A DNA stretch of 64,000 nt from Pseudomonas sp. Leaf58. GTDB taxonomy: Bacteria; Pseudomonadota; Gammaproteobacteria; Pseudomonadales; Pseudomonadaceae. The stretch is from contig NZ_CP032677.1 in NCBI RefSeq assembly GCF_003627215.1, positions 2,237,501-2,301,500 on the forward strand, given 5' to 3'. Below, piece by piece: positions 20,528 to 30,106 of the stretch (position 1 is its first letter; each line of letters starts with the position of its first letter). The notes under the pieces were generated by a model. That model was not told the DNA's origin. It searched no databases and saw only the letters and a program-made list of their open reading frames with translations. A program made the translations under genes and the position numbers.

Positions 20528-20875
20528 TTACTGCGCTGGCGCCAGGCGTAGACCACTCACTTGCACCTGATCGCCGGGCTTGAAGCGGGCATTGGGCGAG
20601 CGATAGCGCTGGGTGCTGCCGTCGTCATGGCGGACCACGTAGGCCGGGTCGCTATGCCCGCTGCCTTGTTGCACGGCGGCCCCGCCAAACGCGCCCAATG
20701 CCGCACCGGCGATCGCGCCGAACGGGCCACCGAGGGCGGCACCGACCATCAGGCCGCTGACGCCGCCGGCGCCATAGCCCACGGTGTTGTCTGAGCTTTC
20801 CGAAAGCACTTGGTCGGCGCAGGTGGGCAGGGAGATGGACAAGGTCATCGCCAAAGGTAGGAGGAGGGTTTTCAT
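20528..20875 (-). CDS. Small secreted glycine-zipper protein
   Basis: 115 residues from the ATG at 20875; a TTG five codons upstream is less likely. An N-terminal signal peptide (MKTLLLPLAMTLSISLPTCA) with a Cys near the cleavage site could instead be a lipobox-like end. Then comes a strongly Gly-rich hydrophobic stretch (VGYGAGGVSGLMVGAALGG, AALGAFGGAAV) of the glycine-zipper type and a basic C-terminal segment (RHDDGSTQRYRSPN). Related to the Rick_17kDa/YMGG small envelope proteins. Likely inserts in or lies on the outer membrane; the exact role is unknown. Confidence 0.75.
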   Translation of the reverse strand: MKTLLLPLAMTLSISLPTCADQVLSESSDNTVGYGAGGVSGLMVGAALGGPFGAIAGAALGAFGGAAVQQGSGHSDPAYVVRHDDGSTQRYRSPNARFKPGDQVQVSGLRLAPAQ

Positions 20876-21123
20876 GATGGTTATCCGCAAGGCAAGGAAT
20901 GGCGAAAGCGAATGGTTCAGGTTTCATGCCAGGTAGGGGACCTTTGCCACGCGGCAGTTGCGCGCGGCAATAGTCTTCATGACCATGCGAAGCGGTGGTC
21001 AGAACGACTCATTCGGGTCTTCATGACTCCCTGGCTGCAGTGGCCGGTCGTCAGGTAAATCGATCATCAAGCGCCACTGCTGGTCCATCCCTGTGCATGT
21101 CCCCGGCAAAAGGCGCCCACTGA

Positions 21124-23670
21124 ATGGAAGCAACCCTCGGCAATAATTCGCCGCGCAGGCAGGTGGTTCGGCAGTTGAGTCTGGTGTTTTCCGGCTTGTT
21201 GTTGTTGGCATTGGCGTTAGGCCTGGTCTCGCTGTACCGCATCGCCCAGGCGTTGGACGAACGCGAGCGGGTCCAGAGCCATTTTCACGCAGAGGCGGCA
21301 TTGGCCCAAATGCACAAGAACGAGCGCAGCTACTTGGTCGCCTATGCCGTGTGGCAAGCCGCGTACGACCACCTGGCCAGGCGCGTAGATCGGCACTGGG
21401 CGTACGACGAAGATAACGTGGGCGCGACGCTGTACAGCGACGACGGCTACCAAGGCGTGTTTGTGCTCGACGATGATGGCACCCACTATGCCATGCTAGA
21501 AGGGCGCCTCAGCGAGGAGGGGTTCGACCGTCACAGCGGCAGCAGTGCTCAGGTTTTGCAGCAGGCGCGGCAGGCGGTGCAGCAGCAACAAGCAGCGTCA
21601 GGTTACCTGCTGTACAACGGCCAGCCGGCACTGTTCGCCGCCGCCGTCATCCGCCCGCCCTCGGTCCCGCAGCCGCTGCCGGCCGCTGGTGCGGTGCTGG
21701 TGTTTGTCCGGGTCATGAACCCAACCATGCTCAACCAACTGGGCCAGGCTGCTGGGCTGCCAGGCTTCGCTGTCATACCCGCGTCGCAACTACCCACGGG
21801 TAAGGGGCATTTGCCGCTGGGGGAGACTGGGTACGCCCTGACCTGGCCTATCGAACAGCCCGGGACCGAGCTGTTTCACACCGTGTTTATGCCCCTGGCA
21901 TTCGCGTGGCTGATTATCGCCATGGTCATGGCCCTTTGCGCCCGCTATGCCCTGCGTGCCAGTGCCGGTATTGACCGCAGCCACCGTGAACTGGCCGCTT
22001 CCAAGTTCGCCTTGGAGGCCAGTGAGGCGCGCTTCAAGGCAGTGGCCGAAGCGGCGTCGGACTGGATCTGGGAAGCAGATGCGCAGCAGCACCTGACCTA
22101 CCTTTCACCGCGTTTTACCGAGCTGACCGGGCACACCCTGGAGCGCTGGCTGCAACGCCCAATCAGTGATCTGTTCGACTGCGAAACCGGCCAGGTCGAG
22201 ACCTGGCTGCACGGCCTTGCCGGCAGCGAGGCCACCGGCAGCCTGCGCTGCCAGTACCACGATCGTCTTGAGCAACGGCGCGAGTGCCGGATCGCCGCCA
22301 GGGCTATCATCGCGCAGAAGACCTGCCAAGGTTACCGCGGTACCTGCACCGACATCACCGATGAAGTGGCCGCTCATGCGCATATCCAGCATCTGTCGCT
22401 ACACGACGCGCTCACCGGCCTGCCCAACCGCAACAAGTTGTTCCGCTACCTGGAAGAGGCCAGGCATGGGGACTTGGCCTTGCTGATGCTCGACCTGGAC
22501 AATTTCAAGCCCATCAATGACAGCCTCGGCCACCCGGCCGGGGATGCCGTGCTGGTCGAAGTGGCCCACCGGCTAGGGCAGGTGACCCGTGACACCGACT
22601 TGGTGGCACGCTTGGGCGGTGACGAGTTCGTCATCGTATTGAGCCGGCCAGGCAAGCATGATGAAGTGGACCGCTTTTGCGCACGGCTGATCGAAACGCT
22701 CAAGCGCCCGATCACCTTCGAGCAGCACAAGGTACAGGTTGGCGGCAGCCTTGGGGTGGTGTTGTCGGCGGAGTACCCCGGCCCCCCAGGCGACCTGATC
22801 CGTTATGCCGATGTTGCCCTGTACAGCGCCAAGCAGGCCGGCAAGCATACCTGGCGCTACTTCTCGGCACAGTTGAACACGGCATTGCTGGAAAAACGCG
22901 AACTGGAGCGTGAGCTGCGCGAAGGCATCCCACGCGGCGAACTGCGGTTGCATTTTCAACCGCGTTTCAAGGTGGACGGCGTGACGTTGGCCTCTGCCGA
23001 GGCGCTGGTGCGCTGGCAACATCCGCGGCTTGGCTTGCTGCGGCCAGATCGCTTCATCGCCTTGGCTGAGGAGTCTGACCTGATCGTGCAACTGGGCAAC
23101 TGGGTGATCCATGAGGCTTGCACCCTGGCACGTGGCTGGCCGCTGGAGGTTATGGTCTCGGTCAACATGTCTCCGGCGCAGTTCAGCCGCAGTGACGTGG
23201 TCCGTGACGTGGCAGAAGCACTGCGCCACACCGGTCTGCCTGCCCACCGCCTTGAGCTGGAGATTACCGAGAACGTCATGCTCAATGATGTCGAGGGCGC
23301 CCTGCAGACCATGAACGCGCTGAAGGAGTTGGGGGTGCGGCTGAACATGGATGACTTTGGTACGGGCTATTCTTCCCTGGGCTACTTGCGCACCTATCCG
23401 TTCGACAGTATCAAGATCGACAAGCGTTTCGTGCAGTCGTTGGGCACCAGTAACAGTGACCGCAGCGTGGTGCAGGCGATCATCAACCTTGGCAATGCGA
23501 TGGGCATGACGGTTACTGCCGAGGGGGTAGAGACCGCGGAACAGCTGGCCTTGCTCAGCGACGACCAGTGCCATGAAGTGCAGGGCTACCTGCTGAGCCG
23601 GCCGGTGGAAAACCGGGTGTTGGTGCGTTTGATGGAGCCAGGCGAGCCTGAACCTGGGGGAATGTCCTAG
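21124..23670 (+). CDS. CHASE4-PAS-GGDEF-EAL membrane c-di-GMP protein
   Basis: 848 residues. A membrane helix at ~15-38 and one at ~256-277 flank a periplasmic CHASE4-type sensor (FHAEAALAQMHKNERSYLVA, WAYDEDNVGATLYSD). A PAS segment (VAEAASDWIWEADAQQHLTYL) leads to a GGDEF domain with the intact motif GGDEF near residue 498 and an inhibitory RxxD site (RDTD) five residues before it. The EAL domain has EALVRW near 626, LEITEN, DDFGTGYSSLGYL and TAEGVETAEQ. Both cyclase and phosphodiesterase active sites look complete, so net activity cannot be read. A second GGDEF gene follows 107 bases downstream. Confidence 0.93.
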   Translation: MEATLGNNSPRRQVVRQLSLVFSGLLLLALALGLVSLYRIAQALDERERVQSHFHAEAALAQMHKNERSYLVAYAVWQAAYDHLARRVDRHWAYDEDNVGATLYSDDGYQGVFVLDDDGTHYAMLEGRLSEEGFDRHSGSSAQVLQQARQAVQQQQAASGYLLYNGQPALFAAAVIRPPSVPQPLPAAGAVLVFVRVMNPTMLNQLGQAAGLPGFAVIPASQLPTGKGHLPLGETGYALTWPIEQPGTELFHTVFMPLAFAWLIIAMVMALCARYALRASAGIDRSHRELAASKFALEASEARFKAVAEAASDWIWEADAQQHLTYLSPRFTELTGHTLERWLQRPISDLFDCETGQVETWLHGLAGSEATGSLRCQYHDRLEQRRECRIAARAIIAQKTCQGYRGTCTDITDEVAAHAHIQHLSLHDALTGLPNRNKLFRYLEEARHGDLALLMLDLDNFKPINDSLGHPAGDAVLVEVAHRLGQVTRDTDLVARLGGDEFVIVLSRPGKHDEVDRFCARLIETLKRPITFEQHKVQVGGSLGVVLSAEYPGPPGDLIRYADVALYSAKQAGKHTWRYFSAQLNTALLEKRELERELREGIPRGELRLHFQPRFKVDGVTLASAEALVRWQHPRLGLLRPDRFIALAEESDLIVQLGNWVIHEACTLARGWPLEVMVSVNMSPAQFSRSDVVRDVAEALRHTGLPAHRLELEITENVMLNDVEGALQTMNALKELGVRLNMDDFGTGYSSLGYLRTYPFDSIKIDKRFVQSLGTSNSDRSVVQAIINLGNAMGMTVTAEGVETAEQLALLSDDQCHEVQGYLLSRPVENRVLVRLMEPGEPEPGGMS

Positions 23671-23777
23671 CGGCGCAGGCTGATTTTCAAACAAGTGTGT
23701 GTGGCCCCTCTGAAAAGCCATCACCAGCGCATACAATCAGGCCTTTTCCCTCGTTAACCAGATAGGCCAATCCGTTT

Positions 23778-24941
23778 ATGGCGCTTGATCCATCCACGAT
23801 GCTGACGATCACTATCGCCCTGGCTGCTGCGGCTGCGTTGTACCTGGCGATCGAGTGGCGCAGCGTTCGCGAACCATCGCTACTGTTCTGGAGCGCAGGT
23901 TTTGCCACCATCACCGTCGGCTCCACGCTGGCCTTGCTACGGGGCATCGGCTTGGTGCTGATCGGTATCTGGTTCGCCAACGGCTTGCTAGTGGTGGCGC
24001 ACTGGTTTTTCCTGATGGGGGTGTTGCGCTTCACCCAGAGCCGGCTGTCGCGTACCTGGCTGCTGATCGTGGGGGTGTGGTTTGCCTTGCTGCTGTTGCC
24101 CGTGGGGCCGCAGTGGTCGAAGGTGATGCTGATGGTCAACTCGTTGCTGGTGGCGTCGCTAACGCTCAAGGCTAGCTGGCTGCTGCGGCCGCATGGCAAG
24201 TCGCTGAGTGTGGGTGCGGTGCAGTTGCGCTATGTGTTGCTGATTCATGGGCTGTTCTATGTGGCCAAGGCGATCATTGCCATCACCCCGGGCACGCTGA
24301 TTGACCTGGCCACCTTTGGGGGGCTGATCATTCAGGTTTCGTTGGTCGAAGGTGCGATGGCAATCATGCTGATTGCCTTGTCGATGACCGGCACCGTGCG
24401 CTATCGGCGCGAGGAGCGGATTGCCCGGTTGGCCGCCCGCGACCCGCTGACCGCTCTGTACAACCGGCGTGCGCTGGAGGTGCGGGCTGCGCATTTCTTC
24501 AAGGAAGTGAGCCCGGGGCAACCTGGGGCTTTGCTGTTGATCGACATCGACAACTTCAAACTGGTCAACGACCTGCATGGGCATGTGGCGGGCGACCGCT
24601 TGTTGATTGCCCTAAGCGAGATGATTCGCACGGTACTGCCCGAGCGCTCGCTAGCGGCGCGCTTGGGGGGGGATGAGTTCGTCATTTTGCTGTGTGGGGC
24701 GAGCAGCGAGCGGGTGATGGAGTTGGGCGGGCTGTTGCGTGAGCAGTTTCAGCAGTTTGCTGGCAAGATGGCGCCGACGCCGCAGCCGGTTACCTTGAGC
24801 ATCGGCGCCAACCTGTTCGACCAGCCGCCGGCGAGCCTGGCGGCGTTGATTGAGCAGGGGGATGTGGCGTTGTACCAGTCCAAACGGGGTGGCCGCGACA
24901 GTATTCGTTTTGTCGAGCGGCCGATGGCTGACCTTGGTTGA
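23778..24941 (+). CDS. Membrane diguanylate cyclase (GGDEF)
   Basis: 387 residues. About six hydrophobic helices fill residues 5-205 (e.g. LTITIALAAAAALYLAIEW, LLIVGVWFALLLLPVG). A GGDEF domain follows (DPLTALYNRRAL, LLIDIDNFKLVNDLHGHVAGD, ARLGGDEFVILL). The signature is intact, so it should make c-di-GMP from GTP. The RxxD inhibitory site is not present at its usual place (PERS occupies it), so product inhibition by the I-site is unlikely. It lies just downstream of the CHASE4 GGDEF-EAL gene and may be read through from it. Confidence 0.92.
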   Translation: MALDPSTMLTITIALAAAAALYLAIEWRSVREPSLLFWSAGFATITVGSTLALLRGIGLVLIGIWFANGLLVVAHWFFLMGVLRFTQSRLSRTWLLIVGVWFALLLLPVGPQWSKVMLMVNSLLVASLTLKASWLLRPHGKSLSVGAVQLRYVLLIHGLFYVAKAIIAITPGTLIDLATFGGLIIQVSLVEGAMAIMLIALSMTGTVRYRREERIARLAARDPLTALYNRRALEVRAAHFFKEVSPGQPGALLLIDIDNFKLVNDLHGHVAGDRLLIALSEMIRTVLPERSLAARLGGDEFVILLCGASSERVMELGGLLREQFQQFAGKMAPTPQPVTLSIGANLFDQPPASLAALIEQGDVALYQSKRGGRDSIRFVERPMADLG

Positions 24942-25075
24942 TAGTGTGCGTGTGCTTCTAGGCGTGCCATAAAGCAAAGCTATGTGGTGCGTTCGCGAGG
25001 GCCGCGCGGCGGGCCCCATCCTGGGGCCCAGCGCTTGACGGGCATCCATGCCCGGGTTTAGCGGAGGCGCAGTGA

Positions 25076-26449
25076 TCAGGTCACCACTTGATAGCACGGT
25101 ACATACGCCGCGCCGCCGGGCAGCTTCATGCGGTGCTGGTCGACGAACGCCTGCAGCAGCCGCCCCAGTGGGTCCAGCACGGCGCTGTCGCCACGGATCT
25201 GATACGGCCCGTGTTCTTCGATCAGGCGGATACCCTTGTCCTTCACGTTGCCCGCGACAATCCCAGAGAACGCCCGGCGCAGGTTGGCGGCCAGTTCGTG
25301 GGCTGGCAGATCACGGCGCAGCTCAAGGTCGGCCATGGCCTGGTGAGTTGGGTCGAACGGGCGCTGGAAGCTCTCCTCGATCTTCAGCAGCCAGTTGAAG
25401 TGGAAGGCGTCGTTGCGCTCGCGGCGGAACTGCTTGACTGCCTTGAGCCCTTCGACCATGTGCCGAGCGACTTCCGCCGGGTCGTCGATGATGATCTGGT
25501 ACAAGCGGTGCGCCGCTTCACCCAAGGTAGCGCCGACGAAGGCGTGCAACTGTTGCAGGTAAGGCTCGGCGCTGCGCGGGCCGGTGAGCACCACCGGGAA
25601 CGGCAGGCCCTGGTTGTCGGGGTGCATGAGTATGCCTAGCAGGTAGAGGAACTCCTCGGCCGTACCGGCACCACCCGGGAAAATGATAATGCCGTGGCCG
25701 ACACGGACGAAGGCTTCCAGGCGCTTCTCGATGTCTGGCAGGATCACCAGTTCGTTGACGATAGGGTTGGGCGCCTCGGCAGCGATGATGCCCGGCTCGG
25801 TCAGGCCCAGGTAACGGCTGCCGTGCATGCGCTGCTTGGCATGGGCAATGGTCGCGCCCTTCATCGGGCCCTTCATCACGCCCGGGCCGCAGCCGGTGCA
25901 CACGTCCAGCTTGCGCAGGCCCAACTCGTGGCCGACTTTCTTGGTGTACTGGTATTCCTCACTGCTGATCGAGTGGCCGCCCCAGCACACCACCATCTTC
26001 GGCTCCACGCCTGGGCGCAGGGTGCGGGCGTTGCGCAGCAGGTGGAAGACATAGTCGGTGATGCCCTGGGAGCTTTCCAGGTCGATGCGCTGGCTGGCCA
26101 GTTCGCTTTCGGTGTAGACGATGTCGCGCAGGGCGCTGAAGAGCATTTCACGGGTGCTGGCGATCATTTCGCCATCGACGAAGGCGTCTCCCGGGGCGTT
26201 CAGCAGCTCCAGGCGTACACCACGGTCCTGTTGGTGAATACGCACCTCGAAGTCCTTGTAGGCCTCGAGGATGGTCTTGGCATTATCGACATGGGCGCCG
26301 GTGTTGAGGATGGCCAGGGCGCACTGGCGGAACAGGGTGTAAAGGCTACCGGTACCGACTTCACTCAGTTGCTGCACTTCACGTTGTGACAGCGTCTCCA
26401 GGCTGCCTTTGGGGCTGACGGATGCATTGATGACATGGCGTTGAGGCAT
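25076..26449 (-). CDS. ppnN: Nucleotide 5'-monophosphate nucleosidase PpnN (LOG family)
   Basis: 457 residues, the size of E. coli PpnN (YgdH). Central LOG domain: MVVCWGGHSIS, DVCTGCGPGVMKGPMKGA, and the signature PGGAGTAEEFLYLLG. N-terminal (~130 residues) and C-terminal extensions specific to PpnN flank it. The family cleaves purine/pyrimidine monophosphates to base and ribose 5-phosphate for salvage and, in E. coli, is tuned by (p)ppGpp. AGGAAAG stands before the ATG. It is monocistronic, with the yeiH terminator upstream. Confidence 0.93.
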   Translation of the reverse strand: MPQRHVINASVSPKGSLETLSQREVQQLSEVGTGSLYTLFRQCALAILNTGAHVDNAKTILEAYKDFEVRIHQQDRGVRLELLNAPGDAFVDGEMIASTREMLFSALRDIVYTESELASQRIDLESSQGITDYVFHLLRNARTLRPGVEPKMVVCWGGHSISSEEYQYTKKVGHELGLRKLDVCTGCGPGVMKGPMKGATIAHAKQRMHGSRYLGLTEPGIIAAEAPNPIVNELVILPDIEKRLEAFVRVGHGIIIFPGGAGTAEEFLYLLGILMHPDNQGLPFPVVLTGPRSAEPYLQQLHAFVGATLGEAAHRLYQIIIDDPAEVARHMVEGLKAVKQFRRERNDAFHFNWLLKIEESFQRPFDPTHQAMADLELRRDLPAHELAANLRRAFSGIVAGNVKDKGIRLIEEHGPYQIRGDSAVLDPLGRLLQAFVDQHRMKLPGGAAYVPCYQVVT

Positions 26450-26524
26450 CTAAGTCTTTCCTGTGCGGGTAAAACATCCTTCTTTGACAACACCATACCG
26501 AGAAATGCGCGCGGCAACGAGGGG

Positions 26525-26575
26525 GGGCAACAAAAACGTCATCAGACCGAGGCGCCGCGAAGCAGGCGCCTCGGT
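26525..26575 (-). terminator. Rho-independent terminator for yeiH
   Basis: On the minus strand ACCGAGGCGCC-N8-GGCGCCTCGGT forms a perfect 11-bp stem starting 7 bases after the yeiH stop. It is followed after about 10 bases by TTTTTG. It separates yeiH from ppnN. Confidence 0.75.
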
Positions 26576-26581
26576 TTCAAG

Positions 26582-27643
26582 TCATGCCAACAGCTTCTGC
26601 ACCCCGAGGGTAATCGCCAGGCCGCCAAACACCAGCCACAGGTTCAGAATCGCCCCGGTCGCCAGCGCTCGCGGCCCGGCCTGGCGGATCTGGCTGAAGC
26701 GTGTCTCCATCCCCAGCGCAGTCATGGCCATGGTCAGGGCAAAGGTATCCAGGCTGTTGACCGCTTGGGTCACGCTGCCCGGCAACACCTGCAGCGAATT
26801 CACCAGCACCAGCGCGAGGAAGCCGAAGGCGAACCAGGGCATGGCGATGCGGCCATTGCCTTGGGCCTGGCCTGGCTGGCGTGCACGGCTGATCCACAGC
26901 CCTACCACCAGCAGCACGGGCACCAGCAGCATTACCCGGGTCATTTTGACGATAGTGGCGATGTGCGTGGCCTCGGGGCTGACGTTGCTGGCCGCGCCGA
27001 CCACCTGGGCCACTTCGTGAAGGGTGCCACCCAGCAACAGCCCGGCGCCCAGGGTGTCCAGGTGCAGCCAGCCGGCATTGATCGCCAGCGGGTAAAAGAA
27101 CATCGACAGGGTGCCGAACAACACCACGCTACCGACCGCCATGGCGCTTTTGTGCGGGGCACTGCGCAACGCCGATTCAAACGCCAACACGGCGGCAGCG
27201 CCACAGATCGCGCTGCCGGCAGCGGTGAGCAGGGCGGTATCGCGGTCCAGCTTGAACAGCTTCATGCCACACCACAGGCCGATCAGCAGGGTGCTGACCA
27301 CCATCAGCAACGACACGGTCAGCCCCGACCAGCCGACTTCGGCAATTTCCTGCAGGCTAACCCGCAGGCCAAAGAACGCCACGGCAATGCGCAACAGGCC
27401 GCGTGCGGAAAAGTTGATCCCCGCCGCCCAGCTCGCCGGGACGCCGTCGCGCAATGCGTTACCGTAAAGCGCACCAGCGACAATACCGACGATCAGCGGG
27501 CTGATACCGAGGTTGGCGATGGCGGGGAGTGCGGCCAACTGGGTGACCGCAAGTGCAAACAGCGCGACGAACAGGATGCCATTGAGCCGCCCTCGGGTTG
27601 AGAGGGTAGGGACAAAGGCGGGGTTGGAAGGCACCGTGGCCAT
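26582..27643 (-). CDS. yeiH: YeiH/UPF0324 family membrane protein (putative sulfate exporter)
   Basis: 353 residues with about ten membrane helices. Family signatures: ISPLIVGIVAGALYGN, INFSARGLLRIAVAFFGLRV, TAAGSAICGAAAVLAFE, LLLGGTLHEVAQVVGA. Members are annotated as putative sulfate exporters and are typically paired with a divergent LysR regulator (YeiE-like), as here. The gene ends at a clear terminator. The substrate is not established for this family as a whole. Confidence 0.9.
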   Translation of the reverse strand: MATVPSNPAFVPTLSTRGRLNGILFVALFALAVTQLAALPAIANLGISPLIVGIVAGALYGNALRDGVPASWAAGINFSARGLLRIAVAFFGLRVSLQEIAEVGWSGLTVSLLMVVSTLLIGLWCGMKLFKLDRDTALLTAAGSAICGAAAVLAFESALRSAPHKSAMAVGSVVLFGTLSMFFYPLAINAGWLHLDTLGAGLLLGGTLHEVAQVVGAASNVSPEATHIATIVKMTRVMLLVPVLLVVGLWISRARQPGQAQGNGRIAMPWFAFGFLALVLVNSLQVLPGSVTQAVNSLDTFALTMAMTALGMETRFSQIRQAGPRALATGAILNLWLVFGGLAITLGVQKLLA

Positions 27644-27689
27644 GTGAGTCCTCCGGAGAAGTGTTTCGACAAGGCCTACGTTAATCGGG

Positions 27690-27703
27690 TTATAAGCTTA
27701 TAA
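27690..27703. promoter_or_regulatory. LysR-type operator between yeiH and its regulator
   Basis: TTATAAGCTTATAA is a perfect 14-base palindrome in the 111-base divergent gap, 47 bases before the yeiH start and 52 before the lysR start. It sits in an A/T-rich patch typical of a shared promoter. Confidence 0.65.
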
Positions 27704-27754
27704 AAAATCGTAATTTAGGATGGCAGGTATCCGCTTAGCTGATATTTTTAGTTC

Positions 27755-28642
27755 ATGACCCCGGAACAACTGATAACGTTCGCCACTGTCGCCGAGCACG
27801 GCAACATCAGCCACGCCGCCCAGGCTCTGCACTTGTCGCAGCCAGCGGTGTCTGGCCAGCTAAAGCTGCTGCAAGAGGCCTTTGGCGAGCCCCTCTATCA
27901 ACGCGCTGGCCGTGGCGTGCGGCTGACGGCGGCTGGCGAACAATTGCTGGCCTACGCCGAGCGCCTGCGTGAAACCTTTCGCCAGGCCCACGCGCTGCGC
28001 GAGGCCCTGCGCGGGCTGGAGCGCGGCACCTTGCGCATTGGTGCCAGTACCACGCCGGCCAGCTACCTATTGCCATACCTGATTGCCGATTTCCATGCGC
28101 GTTATCCGGATGTGCTGGTGACCACGTCCAATGGCAACACGGCAGAAATCGTCGCCGCGCTGGGCAGCGTTGACATTGCCCTGGTCGAAGGGCCACCCGG
28201 GCAGGAGTTGCCGTTGGGTACCGCGGTGACGGCGTGGCGGGAGGACGAGATCGTTGCCATCGTGCCGCGTGGGCACCCACTGGTGGGCAGTGGCCGGCAG
28301 ACGCTGGCGTCGTTGGGGGCCTACCCGTTGGTGTTGCGCGAGAGCGGCTCGGGTGTGCGGCAGATCGTCGAGCGGGCGTTTGCGCGCAGTGGCGTGGCGA
28401 TGCGCGTGGCGCTGGAGATCGCCGGTGTAGAAGGGGTGAAGGAGGCGGTGCGGGCCGGGATGGGGATTGGTTTTGTCTCGGCGATGTCGATCCGGCATGA
28501 GGATGGTGCGTTGCAGCGGTTGCAGGTTGGGCCGCAGGCGTTGGTGCGGCGCTTTTCCATTCTGGTGCCGCATGCGGCAACGCCGTCGCGGGCGGCGGCG
28601 CGGTTTCTAGAGTTGTGTGTTGGCCTGCAAGAGGTGGGCTGA
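27755..28642 (+). CDS. LysR-family regulator (YeiE-like)
   Basis: 295 residues. An N-terminal helix-turn-helix (LITFATVAEHGNISHAAQAL, HLSQPAVSGQLKLLQEAFG) and a periplasmic-binding-like sensor domain (IGASTTPASYLLPYLIADFH, then VDIALVEGPPG). It resembles the YeiE/CysB-like regulators that sit next to yeiH. The palindrome TTATAAGCTTATAA between the two genes is the likely binding site. A REP pair follows its stop and separates it from the permease. Confidence 0.9.
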   Translation: MTPEQLITFATVAEHGNISHAAQALHLSQPAVSGQLKLLQEAFGEPLYQRAGRGVRLTAAGEQLLAYAERLRETFRQAHALREALRGLERGTLRIGASTTPASYLLPYLIADFHARYPDVLVTTSNGNTAEIVAALGSVDIALVEGPPGQELPLGTAVTAWREDEIVAIVPRGHPLVGSGRQTLASLGAYPLVLRESGSGVRQIVERAFARSGVAMRVALEIAGVEGVKEAVRAGMGIGFVSAMSIRHEDGALQRLQVGPQALVRRFSILVPHAATPSRAAARFLELCVGLQEVG

Positions 28643-28644
28643 CT

Positions 28645-28686
28645 TGCACCGGCCCTTCGCGGGCAAACCCGCGAAGGGCCGGTGCA
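28645..28686. repeat. REP pair / bidirectional hairpin
   Basis: A perfect 19-base inverted repeat (TGCACCGGCCCTTCGCGGG and its complement) around the loop CAAA fills the gap between the convergent lysR and permease genes. It is the same repeat type seen elsewhere in the window and probably terminates both transcripts. Confidence 0.9.
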
Positions 28687-28693
28687 GGCTGAA

Positions 28694-30106
28694 TCAGTGC
28701 CCCATGGCCAACTTGGCAGTCATCTGCCGACGGCGATAGGCACTGTCACGGCTGGCCAGCCAGCCGTACAGCGGCGAGGTAACCGCCAGCCCCACCAGCC
28801 ACGACAAGTCAGCCCCGTTGATGTGCTCGGCAATCGGCCCTACGTACAGCGGAGTGTTCATGAACGGGATCTGCACCGCGATACCCACGGCATAGGCGAT
28901 CAGCGCCTGAGGGTTGTAACGCCCGTAGATGCCGCCATCGACCTGGAAGATCGACTGGATGTCATAGTCACCTTTGTGAATGGCGTAGAAGTCGATCAGG
29001 TTGATCGCCGTCCACGGCACCAGCACCACCAGCAACACCAGCACCATGTCGACGAAGTGGCCGATGAAGTCTGCCGAGGCGAACACCGCCACCACGCAGC
29101 AGGCCGTCAGCACCACCAGCGACAGCACCGCGCGGCTCTTGGCGGTGGGGATCCAGCGGTGGGCGAAGGTTTGCACCAGGGTGATGATCGACAGCACCGC
29201 ACCGTACAGGTTAAGGGCGTTGTGGCTGATCACGCTGAGCAGGAACAACACCAACATGACCGGGCCAAGGCTGCCGGTAGCCAACTTGACCGCGTCCATG
29301 GTGTCCATGCCGGCCGGGATCGCCAGCACCGCCACGGCGCCGAAGATGAACGACAGGCTCGAACCCAAGGCCGAGCCCAGGTAGGTGGTCCAGAAGGTCG
29401 AGCTGACCTTCACATCCGCCGGCAAGTAGCGCGAGTAGTCCGACACATAGGGCGCAAAGGCGATCTGCCACAGCGCCGCCAGCGATACGGTGGCCAGCCA
29501 GCCGGCCAGGTTGAAGCCGCCGCGGCTGAGGAAGTCGTCGCTTTGCACATGGCTGAAGATGTAGCCGAAGCCGACCACGATGCCGATGCCCAGCACCCAG
29601 GTACCGATGCGGTTGAGCACGTGAATGAAGCGGTAGCCGATAATGCCGATGATGCCCGAGCCCAGCGCACCGATGACGATGCCCACCGGTACCGGCACGG
29701 CGTCGACCACACCGTGCAGCGACTTGCCAGCCAGGACGATGTTGGACGCGAAGAAGCCGATGTACATGACCCCGGCAATGACCACCACCAGCAGCGCGCC
29801 GAGCGTGCCGAACTGGGCGCGGCTCTGGATCATCTGCGGGATGCCCATTTGCGGGCCCTGGGCCGAGTGCAGCGCCATCAGCACGCCGCCGACCAAATGG
29901 CCGACCAGAATGGCGACAATGCCCCATACCAGGTTCAGGTGAAACAACTGCACGCCCAGCGCGCCGGTGACGATCGGCAGCGGCGCGATATTGCCGCCGA
30001 ACCACAGTGTGAACAAATCCCTTACCTTTCCATGGCGGTCTTCCGGCGGTACATAGCCGATCGTGTGTTTTTCTATGAGGGGTGCCGAATTGGCTGCACT
30101 GGTCAT
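28694..30106 (-). CDS. NCS1 cytosine/purine-type permease (copy 1)
   Basis: 470 residues from the ATG at 30106 (GGAG about 10 bases upstream); four more codons are possible. About 12 membrane helices. NCS1 landmarks: PPEDRHGKVRDLFTLWFGGN, PLPIVTGALGVQLFHLNLVWG, GPQMGIPQMIQSRAQFG, FAPYVSDYSRYLP, ISHNALNLYGAVLSI. Family members import cytosine, uracil, hydantoin, allantoin or other N-heterocycles with H+ or Na+. It is a clear paralogue of the permease at 39896-41302, which carries GntR-box promoters; this copy does not. Confidence 0.9.
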   Translation of the reverse strand: MTSAANSAPLIEKHTIGYVPPEDRHGKVRDLFTLWFGGNIAPLPIVTGALGVQLFHLNLVWGIVAILVGHLVGGVLMALHSAQGPQMGIPQMIQSRAQFGTLGALLVVVIAGVMYIGFFASNIVLAGKSLHGVVDAVPVPVGIVIGALGSGIIGIIGYRFIHVLNRIGTWVLGIGIVVGFGYIFSHVQSDDFLSRGGFNLAGWLATVSLAALWQIAFAPYVSDYSRYLPADVKVSSTFWTTYLGSALGSSLSFIFGAVAVLAIPAGMDTMDAVKLATGSLGPVMLVLFLLSVISHNALNLYGAVLSIITLVQTFAHRWIPTAKSRAVLSLVVLTACCVVAVFASADFIGHFVDMVLVLLVVLVPWTAINLIDFYAIHKGDYDIQSIFQVDGGIYGRYNPQALIAYAVGIAVQIPFMNTPLYVGPIAEHINGADLSWLVGLAVTSPLYGWLASRDSAYRRRQMTAKLAMGH

